DNA of 24,282 bases, from the NCBI GenBank assembly GCA_001772615.1, contig MEUZ01000002.1:1-24282 (forward strand), read 5' to 3'. Below the pieces are notes generated by a model, which saw only the letters and a program-made list of their open reading frames with translations, did no database searches and was not told the DNA's origin. Positions 1 to 5,031 of this stretch are shown in pieces (the first letter of the stretch is position 1; each line of letters begins with the position of its first letter). Made by a program: the position numbers and the translations under genes. The DNA comes from a candidate division WWE3 bacterium RIFCSPHIGHO2_01_FULL_40_23 (lineage in GTDB: Bacteria; Patescibacteria; WWE3; UBA101185; 2-01-FULL-41-18).

Positions 1-175
1 AAGCTCACTTGAGAAATCTAAAAAACCAAATGTTGATTTACCAACCTTATACTCGTTGGTAGGTGACCAAATTTGAACGGTAGCTCACTCGCTCCGCTCG
101 CTGCGGCATTCTCATCCCGCTTAGTACAGATCTTTCAACCCTCCCCTCCTCCCACGAACTCTTTGCTGATTTTAG
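1..175. other. Non-coding stretch downstream of tRNA-Ser(GGA)
   Basis: I see no convincing gene here. Positions 39-45 and 55-61 form a 7-bp inverted repeat (TACCAAC / GTTGGTA, 9-base loop) without a following T-run, so it is not a clear terminator. Positions 83-105 are a GC-rich tract with short repeats around CGCTC and GCTCG. The part next to the tRNA resembles the 3' flank of the tRNA-Ser(CGA) gene further on: an 11-base match at 108-118 corresponds to 2328-2338 and lies 57 bases from the tRNA end in both cases. An open frame from 73 runs through the tRNA gene and is not a gene. Confidence 0.6.
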
Positions 176-265
176 TGGCGGAGGGAGCGGGATTCGAACC
201 CGCGAGGGGATTACTCCCCAACGAACTTTCCAGATTCGCGCACTGGGCCTCTATGCGATCCCTCC
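176..265 (-). tRNA. tRNA-Ser(GGA), CCA encoded
   Basis: On the minus strand a complete class II tRNA can be folded. The acceptor GGAGGGA (5' end at 265) pairs with TCCCTCC (180-186), with discriminator G and an encoded CCA at 176-178. The anticodon stem CGAAT/GTTCG encloses the loop CTGGAAA, giving anticodon GGA, which reads UCC and UCU. A long variable arm with a GGGG/CCCC stem and a standard T-arm (GGTTCGAATCC) confirm serine identity. Confidence 0.95.
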
Positions 266-311
266 ATAAAAAGCAACAAACCAATATTAACTCTAAAACT
301 TCCAAAAATCT

Positions 312-881
312 TTACCAAGCGCAGCAACCATATGGAAGCCCTTTTGTATGTGAAGCATCGTTAAATAAATGAAGAACCATTTTATCCGGGCTTTTAACTT
401 CAACCATAGTCACGGAAGCAAAATCCACATTCATATTAAAAAACCCGTCAATACTCCCCTCAAGGATTTTAAGAACAAGAAACCTTATCCAATGCCCATG
501 AGTAAATATAAAAACGTTCTCGCCTTTTGATTCTGAAAGAATCCTCTTAAACGAATCACAAACCTGCGAGCATATAGGATCAAAAATACCTTTTAGATGC
601 TCAAGTTTTTCATGATCCGATGCAAATGCTTCGTCTAAAACCTCCCTGACATCATCCCTATACTCTGCCTTAACATCAGAATGGTATTTAAGAAAAATTT
701 TGCAAGTATTTTTTGACCTTTCCATCGTACTGCAAAACACTTCATCCACTCTGAAATCTTTAAATCTTTCCGCTAGAGCTTCCGCATGCTTCATTCCGGA
801 TTCATTAAGCGCAGATTCAGGACCCTCCCTCCAGCTTTCATCATATGCATTCCCATGCCTTATCAAAAAAACCTTTTTCAT
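312..881 (-). CDS. Histidine phosphatase superfamily protein (phosphoglycerate mutase/SixA-like)
   Basis: This 189-residue protein opens with the family signature: beta strand KVFLI followed by R8-H9-G10, where H9 would be the phosphorylated histidine. The second catalytic histidine is in the FIFTHGHW segment (H128), the usual place for this fold. Members remove phosphate from sugar phosphates, nucleotides or phosphohistidine proteins; the substrate cannot be told from sequence. No signal peptide is visible, so it is probably cytoplasmic. It follows the ASCH gene by 18 bases on the same strand, yet a perfect TATAAT (888-893, minus strand) ends six bases before its ATG, so it may have its own leaderless promoter. 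Confidence 0.88.
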   Translation of the reverse strand: MKKVFLIRHGNAYDESWREGPESALNESGMKHAEALAERFKDFRVDEVFCSTMERSKNTCKIFLKYHSDVKAEYRDDVREVLDEAFASDHEKLEHLKGIFDPICSQVCDSFKRILSESKGENVFIFTHGHWIRFLVLKILEGSIDGFFNMNVDFASVTMVEVKSPDKMVLHLFNDASHTKGLPYGCCAW

Positions 882-887
882 AAGAAG

Positions 888-893
888 ATTATA
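888..893 (-). promoter_or_regulatory. -10 box (TATAAT) of the histidine phosphatase gene
   Basis: A perfect TATAAT on the minus strand ends six bases before the ATG at 881, so transcription would begin at or next to the start codon. I see no good -35 box and no Shine-Dalgarno sequence. Confidence 0.6.
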
Positions 894-899
894 ACAAGA

Positions 900-1331
900 T
901 CAGACTTTAACTTTATTAATATCCCCTACGCACATCCAAGCACTTTGCATCCCATAACCTGTTTTGTCAATGTTAAACGCTGGCACTTCCGATATCTCGC
1001 TAAGCAGAACAAAAATGGCGTACTTCTTATTTAGTATGTAATTTCTAATTTCTTGTGGAATATCGGCCGCGCCTAGATCACGAAGGGTATATTTCTTCAT
1101 TAACCCCAAGGCCTGCTTATTGTCCTTCACAAAGTATTGATGTACATCTAAAACCTTTGCTTTCAAAGTTACGGGGCGTCCCGAATCCTTGAAATAAACA
1201 ACGTCGCCCTTAAAAATCTTGTCCCACGGAGCAACTTGTGTTTTATACCACCTGGATTCCACGGTCTTTTGACCGCTAAGTATTTTCTTTAGCAAACCCC
1301 ATTCTTTTTTTAGTATTGCCACATGATCCAT
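900..1331 (-). CDS. ASCH-domain (PUA-like) protein
   Basis: This 143-residue protein carries the ASCH signature GQKTVESR at residues 20-27 (consensus GxKxxExR), followed by a KGDVVYF segment typical of the small beta barrel. ASCH domains are PUA-like folds proposed to bind RNA or modified nucleotides; some act as amidohydrolases on acetylated cytidine. No other domain is present and no substrate can be assigned. The start is the ATG at 1331. A TATAAT at 1342-1347 lies 10 bases upstream, implying a leader of only a few bases. The gene is divergent from the Nudix gene with about 44 bp between the two starts, and the histidine phosphatase gene follows 18 bp downstream. Confidence 0.8.
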   Translation of the reverse strand: MDHVAILKKEWGLLKKILSGQKTVESRWYKTQVAPWDKIFKGDVVYFKDSGRPVTLKAKVLDVHQYFVKDNKQALGLMKKYTLRDLGAADIPQEIRNYILNKKYAIFVLLSEISEVPAFNIDKTGYGMQSAWMCVGDINKVKV

Positions 1332-1341
1332 AAACCACTAA

Positions 1342-1347
1342 ATTATA
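1342..1347 (-). promoter_or_regulatory. -10 box (TATAAT) of the ASCH gene
   Basis: A perfect TATAAT on the minus strand lies 10 bases before the ATG at 1331. It sits in the 44-bp divergent gap shared with the Nudix gene, so the two promoters must overlap or abut. Confidence 0.55.
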
Positions 1348-1375
1348 GTCAGTTTTGGTTATTCTAAATATCAGT

Positions 1376-1858
1376 ATGAGAGATGCAACAGTACTTCTTC
1401 TTGTGAAAAGGAGTAAACAAAAAAAGATAGAAAAGATTTTGCTAGCTATGAAAAAACGGGGTTTCGGGGAAGGAAAGTGGAACGGAGTAGGTGGGAAAGT
1501 TAAGGATGGGGAATCAATAGAAGAAGCCGCAATCAGGGAAGCGTGTGAAGAGATAAGCGTAATAGCAAGTAATTTAGCAAAAGTAGCGATACTAGACTTC
1601 TCCTTTCCTTTGAACCCGAAATGGGATCAAACCGTGCATGTATATATTTCGGACATTTGGGAGGGCGCACCAACCGAAAGCGAAGAGATGAACCCCAAGT
1701 GGTTCAACATCAATGAAATCCCTTTTGGAAATATGTGGCCTGACGATTTCCATTGGCTGCCCAAGGTGCTGGACGGCAATAAAGTTAAGGGAATGTTCAG
1801 TTTTCTTGAGGGAGATGTTATAGATAAAATGGAAATTAAATGTGTGGGGTTTCTTTAA
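1376..1858 (+). CDS. MTH1-like Nudix hydrolase (8-oxo-dGTP diphosphatase-like)
   Basis: This 160-residue protein has a Nudix box from G40 to V62 (G-x5-E46-x7-R54-E55-x2-E58-E59), with serine 61 in place of the usual final glycine. The flanking sequence is strikingly like animal MTH1/NUDT1: KRGFGEGKWNGVGGKV before the box, SEEMNPKWF and MWPDDFHW after it, then a closing G-x-F-x-F strand. Such enzymes hydrolyse oxidised purine nucleoside triphosphates to the monophosphate, cleaning the nucleotide pool. I chose the ATG at 1376 over the upstream TTG at 1355 because MTH1-like proteins start close to this strand and the TTG lies in the promoter region. No Shine-Dalgarno sequence is visible. Confidence 0.9.
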   Translation: MRDATVLLLVKRSKQKKIEKILLAMKKRGFGEGKWNGVGGKVKDGESIEEAAIREACEEISVIASNLAKVAILDFSFPLNPKWDQTVHVYISDIWEGAPTESEEMNPKWFNINEIPFGNMWPDDFHWLPKVLDGNKVKGMFSFLEGDVIDKMEIKCVGFL

Positions 1859-1920
1859 AAAATCCAAATCTAACTATTGCCACTCTTCAGTAAACGCATA
1901 AGCAGACAACACACAATTTA

Positions 1921-1949
1921 TTGATATTTACTACAACTTATATTATATT
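1921..1949 (+). promoter_or_regulatory. Promoter of the first retropepsin-like gene
   Basis: TTGATA at 1921-1926 and TATATT at 1944-1949 are separated by exactly 17 bases. The -10 box ends six bases before the ATG at 1956, so the predicted transcript begins at the start codon. No Shine-Dalgarno sequence is present. Confidence 0.7.
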
Positions 1950-1955
1950 AACATA

Positions 1956-2312
1956 ATGGGGCTTACTAATTTAAAATTAAAGATCTCAAACCCCGCCAAC
2001 ATAAAGAGGCAGGAGGAGGTTAACTTCCTTGTGGATTCAGGAGCTTTTTACTCTTTTGTTGATGGAAATGTACTGAAAAAGGTTGGCATTAAACCCGAAA
2101 CCGTAAAAGAGTTCATCATGGCAAACGGTAAAACCGTTAAAAGAAGGGTGGGAATAGCAAGGTTTCATTACAAAGGTTTAACAGGCGGAGCACCAGTGGT
2201 GTTCGCAAAAAAAGGCGACGAAAACCTTTTGGGAGCTACTACTTTGGAAGCTTTAGGACTCATGCTCAACCCTTTTAAAAGAGAAATAATCCCTATAACG
2301 TTAACTGTTTAA
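1956..2312 (+). CDS. Retropepsin-like aspartic protease, single domain
   Basis: This 118-residue protein has a D27-S28-G29-A30 active-site motif preceded by a hydrophobic strand, and a later LLGATTLEALGL segment (about 91-102) that matches the second conserved region (LLG) of clan AA proteases. One aspartate per chain means it would act as a dimer, as retroviral proteases do. It has no signal peptide or membrane segment, so it is probably cytoplasmic. No retroelement genes lie near it. A second protein of the same broad family lies at 4174-4611, but the two are clearly diverged. Its targets are unknown. Confidence 0.82.
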   Translation: MGLTNLKLKISNPANIKRQEEVNFLVDSGAFYSFVDGNVLKKVGIKPETVKEFIMANGKTVKRRVGIARFHYKGLTGGAPVVFAKKGDENLLGATTLEALGLMLNPFKREIIPITLTV

Positions 2313-2395
2313 GAAATTTCAGCCGCTATTCTCATCCCACCGAATACTACCTTTCAAAGCTTCCCCTTTTCCAACTACCCTCCTACAGATTTTTC

Positions 2396-2484
2396 TGGCG
2401 GAGGGGGTGGGATTCGAACCCACGTTGGGGTTGCCCCCAAACGCTTTTCGAGAGCGCCGCCTTGAACCGCTTGGCTACCCCTCC
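2396..2484 (-). tRNA. tRNA-Ser(CGA), CCA encoded
   Basis: On the minus strand the acceptor GGAGGGG (5' end 2484) pairs with its 3' partner at 2400-2406, followed by G and an encoded CCA (2396-2398). The anticodon stem GCGCT/AGCGT carries the loop CTCGAAA, giving anticodon CGA, which reads UCG. A long variable arm (GGGG/CCCC) and T-arm GGTTCGAATCC complete a class II serine tRNA. The 3' flank resembles that of tRNA-Ser(GGA) at similar spacing. Confidence 0.95.
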
Positions 2485-2556
2485 ACGGAACTTACTGAAA
2501 TCAATTGTACCCCAATTAGACAAAAACCCTATAAAAGAAATGGCGGCAAAAAAGAA

Positions 2557-2579
2557 CCCCCTAACAACTAGTTGGGGGG
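2557..2579. terminator. Bidirectional intrinsic terminator
   Basis: A hairpin with a nine-pair stem (CCCCC-T-AAC against GTT-G-GGGGG, one T-G pair) and the loop AACTA is flanked on the left by an A-run (2548-2553) and on the right by a T-run (2581-2585). Read on the minus strand it ends the small gene that stops at 2584; read on the plus strand it would also work. Confidence 0.82.
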
Positions 2580-2583
2580 CTTT

Positions 2584-2793
2584 TTACTTTTGTGGAGCGG
2601 GCGGATCAAACTTCGGACCATTGGCCGCTTCAAAAAGTTTCTCCCTTACATACCAAGACAGAGGCCCCCAATAATAGTTAGCTATGTCCCGCTTCAGACC
2701 GGCTAACTCGCATAGCCTTTCCCTCACGGTTTGGTCTGCATCCTTCCACAGTTTCGCAACCGCATCATGAGTTGGATATCTCATGGTACCCAT
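2584..2793 (-). CDS. Small protein of unknown function (69 aa)
   Basis: I do not recognise this protein. It is rich in charged and aromatic residues (for example DIANYYWGPLSWYVREKLFE) and has no signal peptide or membrane span. It is supported as a gene by a good Shine-Dalgarno sequence (AAGGAGA, 2800-2806) six bases before the ATG at 2793 and by the terminator immediately after its stop. The TTG one codon upstream is a less likely start. It stands alone between a tRNA gene and a membrane-protein gene. It is one of the few genes here with a clear ribosome-binding site. Confidence 0.7.
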   Translation of the reverse strand: MGTMRYPTHDAVAKLWKDADQTVRERLCELAGLKRDIANYYWGPLSWYVREKLFEAANGPKFDPPAPQK

Positions 2794-2799
2794 CAAAAG

Positions 2800-2806
2800 T
2801 CTCCTT
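2800..2806 (-). promoter_or_regulatory. Shine-Dalgarno site deciding the start at 2793
   Basis: AAGGAGA on the minus strand lies six bases before ATG 2793. It favours that start over the TTG at 2796 and contrasts with the SD-less starts of most neighbours. Confidence 0.75.
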
Positions 2807-2859
2807 TTCCTTCAAGATAGCGTCATTCTATACTATAGGAAACACAAAGCAAACAAAAG

Positions 2860-3291
2860 TTAAAAACCTGATGAAACCAGAACGAATATAACGGACGCGA
2901 TAACAAGACATGAAAGCTGATAAAAACTGTCTATTAAAAACAGATCCGTAGATTTTCTTGAAAAAAGAAAATCGATAAATTTTACGGGTGCGATAAACCC
3001 AAGCCACAATATAAAAGAGGCAATAACTCCTTCCCAAACGTATAAAACATCAAAATTCAGGGTTACGACATTTAAAACGTAGGTAGTTACCAGCGATGAA
3101 AGAAAAGCAAGGGAGTAAGTTTTTCTCATATCCATACTTTCCTTCATCTTCTCCATGCTTTTTGCATCAAAACCCATCGCCTTCATCCAGTGTTTTCCAA
3201 ACATAAAAGGCGAATACCACAAAAATCCTATCGCCATTGAAGCAACCGAACCAAGAAGAACGGATAAAAGGTTGATCTGAAAGCTAAGCAT
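2860..3291 (-). CDS. DUF1761-like four-helix membrane protein
   Basis: This 143-residue protein has four hydrophobic segments, roughly residues 7-28, 58-75, 82-102 and 122-141. The N-terminal sequence with GFLWYSPFMFGKHWMKAMG is characteristic of the DUF1761 family, whose members are small inner-membrane proteins of unknown function. The length and spacing fit the family. The start is the ATG at 3291. A TAGAGT six bases upstream could serve as a -10 box for a leaderless transcript; no Shine-Dalgarno sequence is close to the start. It stands apart from its neighbours, divergent from the GreA-like gene. Confidence 0.8.
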   Translation of the reverse strand: MLSFQINLLSVLLGSVASMAIGFLWYSPFMFGKHWMKAMGFDAKSMEKMKESMDMRKTYSLAFLSSLVTTYVLNVVTLNFDVLYVWEGVIASFILWLGFIAPVKFIDFLFSRKSTDLFLIDSFYQLSCLVIASVIFVLVSSGF

Positions 3292-3427
3292 ACTGTTACT
3301 CTAACAAAAAAACTCCGTTATGTGGAGCTTCTATAGCTTAACCCGTGACTGATTGTATCTCAGCCATGTAACATAACATATACCATCCCACTTGCCGCAA
3401 GTCAATCTTATCTGATACCTTTCGCTT

Positions 3428-3886
3428 ATGGAAAACTTTGTTACAGATGAAGGCTTTAAAAAGCTCCTTGACCAAAAGAAAAAGGTAAAAGAAGAGTTAA
3501 AGAACGCCACCTCGGAAATGGCTGAATCCTCTGAAGGGGGAGGAGGGTGGCATGAGAATAACTTTTTTGAATTTCTGGAAGAGAAAATCCATCATTTAAC
3601 CGCCAGGCTTTTTCAGATAAACGAGGAAATAAAAAACGCTAAAGTTACCGAAAGCATAAATAAAGATCAGGCAAAAATCGGGTTTGGCTCAACTGTAGAA
3701 CTTCTGATAAATGGTGAAACCGCAACCTACAAAATACTAGGCGAAGCAGACTCTGATCTTTCAAAAAACATAATTTCATACACATCTCCCATCGGCCAGG
3801 CGATAATGGGGAAAAGTATCGGAGAAGAGACAACAGCCCGTCTTCCAGAAATCAAAGTAATAATTAAAATTCTAAACATATGCTGA
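3428..3886 (+). CDS. GreA/GreB-family transcript cleavage factor-like protein, altered tip
   Basis: This 152-residue protein has the GreA layout: an N-terminal antiparallel coiled coil (about 5-75) and a C-terminal FKBP-like domain ending with SPIGQAIMGKSIGEE (compare the GreA consensus SPLGKALLGKxVGD). At the coiled-coil tip, where GreA has GDLSENAEY, this protein has GGWHENNFF (residues 39-47). The first catalytic acid is therefore replaced by glycine (G40) while the glutamate (E43) remains. GreA factors enter the RNA polymerase secondary channel and stimulate cleavage of backtracked RNA; loss of one tip acid may weaken or change this. The start at 3428 has no Shine-Dalgarno sequence; TTGCCG (3392-3397) and a weak -10 near 3414-3420 lie just upstream. 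Confidence 0.82.
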   Translation: MENFVTDEGFKKLLDQKKKVKEELKNATSEMAESSEGGGGWHENNFFEFLEEKIHHLTARLFQINEEIKNAKVTESINKDQAKIGFGSTVELLINGETATYKILGEADSDLSKNIISYTSPIGQAIMGKSIGEETTARLPEIKVIIKILNIC

Positions 3887-3944
3887 AAGGCCATACTGTA
3901 AGTGAGGAAGAATGAGTTTAGGAATTGTATCGTAGCAAAATGTA

Positions 3945-3973
3945 TTGTTATATAATAGTGTCTGTGGTATATT
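3945..3973 (+). promoter_or_regulatory. Promoter of the DUF5678-like/retropepsin pair
   Basis: TTGTTA (3945-3950) and TATATT (3968-3973) are separated by 17 bases, and the -10 box ends six bases before ATG 3980. This is the same geometry as the promoter at 1921-1949 before the other retropepsin-like gene, and again predicts a leaderless transcript. Confidence 0.7.
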
Positions 3974-3979
3974 CAAACG

Positions 3980-4177
3980 ATGAAATCATCAGAGAAAAAG
4001 AAACTTATAGAGTATAAAGAAAAATACCAAAATAAATGGGTGGCTTTAGATCCTAAAACACAAGCTGTACTAGCTGCCGATGAAGATCTGAAAAAACTCT
4101 CCAACAAGATGAAAAAGATAGGTACCAATTACATTCTGGATAAAGTATTACCTATAGATATGATATTTATCCCATGA
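3980..4177 (+). CDS. DUF5678-like small protein coupled to a retropepsin-like gene
   Basis: This 65-residue protein contains the pattern YKEKYQNKWVALD...AVLAADEDLKKL, resembling the small DUF5678 family (consensus roughly Y-x-G-x-W-V-A-L, then V-x-A-x-G-x-x-L). It is cytoplasmic and lysine-rich. Its stop overlaps the start of the next gene as ATGA (4174-4177), so the two are almost certainly translated together. Small proteins of this kind have no experimentally known function that I can cite. Close coupling suggests it acts with, or is a substrate or inhibitor of, the neighbouring protease-like protein; that is inference. Confidence 0.65.
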   Translation: MKSSEKKKLIEYKEKYQNKWVALDPKTQAVLAADEDLKKLSNKMKKIGTNYILDKVLPIDMIFIP

Positions 4178-4611
4178 GGTCAAAAATCAAATTAACGCCG
4201 GACTATTATAGGAGTCCAGAAACCGGGAAGGAACTAATTGTATACGCTCCAAGAATAATCCTCCTAGTCTTCTCTAATCATAAAACAGGGCCCGCCACCA
4301 CATGCTACCTGGATACGGGAGCAACGTTTAACATATTTCCGTGGGACTATGCCCTGAAACATTTGGGTTTTTCGGAGAGTTCAATAAGAAAAGGGGTTCA
4401 TATTAAAATCCTGGGTGTTGGAAACGCAATAAAGGAAGGTTATGGGCATACCTGCGCTTTTCACCATCCGGACTTTAGAATAGAAAACGCAATGGTTTAT
4501 TTTGTTAAAGATCAGCCGTATCCGTTACTAGGTCTAATAGGATTCGTAGATAAATTTGACAAAGTAGTTCTTAACGAAAAAGATAAAGTGATTGAGCTAA
4601 TTAAAGATTAA
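4174..4611 (+). CDS. Retropepsin-like aspartic protease, second copy
   Basis: This 145-residue protein has a D47-T48-G49-A50 motif after the strand TTCYL, and a downstream PYPLLGLIGF segment that matches the second conserved LLG region of retropepsin-like proteins. It has one active-site aspartate and so would need to dimerise. It is longer at the N-terminus than the protein at 1956-2312 and shares only the motifs with it. It is translationally coupled to the DUF5678-like gene by ATGA and followed one base later by the ATL gene, so 3980-4993 is probably one transcript. No signal peptide is visible. Confidence 0.8.
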   Translation: MRSKIKLTPDYYRSPETGKELIVYAPRIILLVFSNHKTGPATTCYLDTGATFNIFPWDYALKHLGFSESSIRKGVHIKILGVGNAIKEGYGHTCAFHHPDFRIENAMVYFVKDQPYPLLGLIGFVDKFDKVVLNEKDKVIELIKD

Positions 4612-4612
4612 A

Positions 4613-4993
4613 GTGTCCAAGTTTAAAGAAAAGGTTTTTGAAATTGTAAGAAGAGTGCCGGAAGGAAAAGTCGTAAGCTACGGACAGGTTGCGCTAATGG
4701 CGGGAATTCCAAGGGCCGCAATCCAGGTTGGATGGGTTCTTCATATTTCTGATGAAAGCGACAAACTCCCATGGTGGAGGGTAATAAATAACGCAGGAAG
4801 AATAAGCACAACCTGCCTTGAGCACACAGCCCAAAATCAAAAAGAAAAACTTGAAAAAGAAGGCGTCAAAGTAACAAAAAATCTTAAAATAGACATAGAA
4901 AAATACAGGTTTCGCCCAAACCCAAAATTTCTTCAAAACTTGAGCCTTGAAGACGAATACATTTTTAAACTTATGGAAAAGTACGGCATTTAG
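4613..4993 (+). CDS. Alkyltransferase-like protein (ATL, non-catalytic MGMT homologue)
   Basis: This 126-residue protein has the MGMT DNA-binding domain with VVSYGQVA (Y23 being the conserved tyrosine) and PWWRVI at residues 53-58. Active MGMT has PCHRV, so the alkyl-acceptor cysteine is tryptophan (W54), the defining feature of ATL proteins. ATLs bind O6-alkylguanine and hand the lesion to nucleotide excision repair. The position of the arginine finger (AARxVG in MGMT and ATL) reads AAIQVG here, so the arginine is isoleucine (I37), which is unusual. There is a C-terminal extension after KYRFRP of about 28 residues. The start is the GTG at 4613, one base after the preceding stop, suggesting operonic translation. 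Confidence 0.87.
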   Translation: MSKFKEKVFEIVRRVPEGKVVSYGQVALMAGIPRAAIQVGWVLHISDESDKLPWWRVINNAGRISTTCLEHTAQNQKEKLEKEGVKVTKNLKIDIEKYRFRPNPKFLQNLSLEDEYIFKLMEKYGI

Positions 4994-5031
4994 AAGTATG
5001 CAAAAACTCTGCCCTAAACTATTATTATAGT

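Noticed and set aside
73..372. 99-residue plus-strand open frame
   Set aside because: It reads through the tRNA-Ser(GGA) gene and its GC-rich flank and ends inside the opposite-strand phosphatase gene; no ribosome-binding site or domain.
1956..4611. The two retropepsin-like genes as remains of a retroelement
   Set aside because: No reverse transcriptase, integrase or long repeats are near, and both genes are intact with their own promoters.
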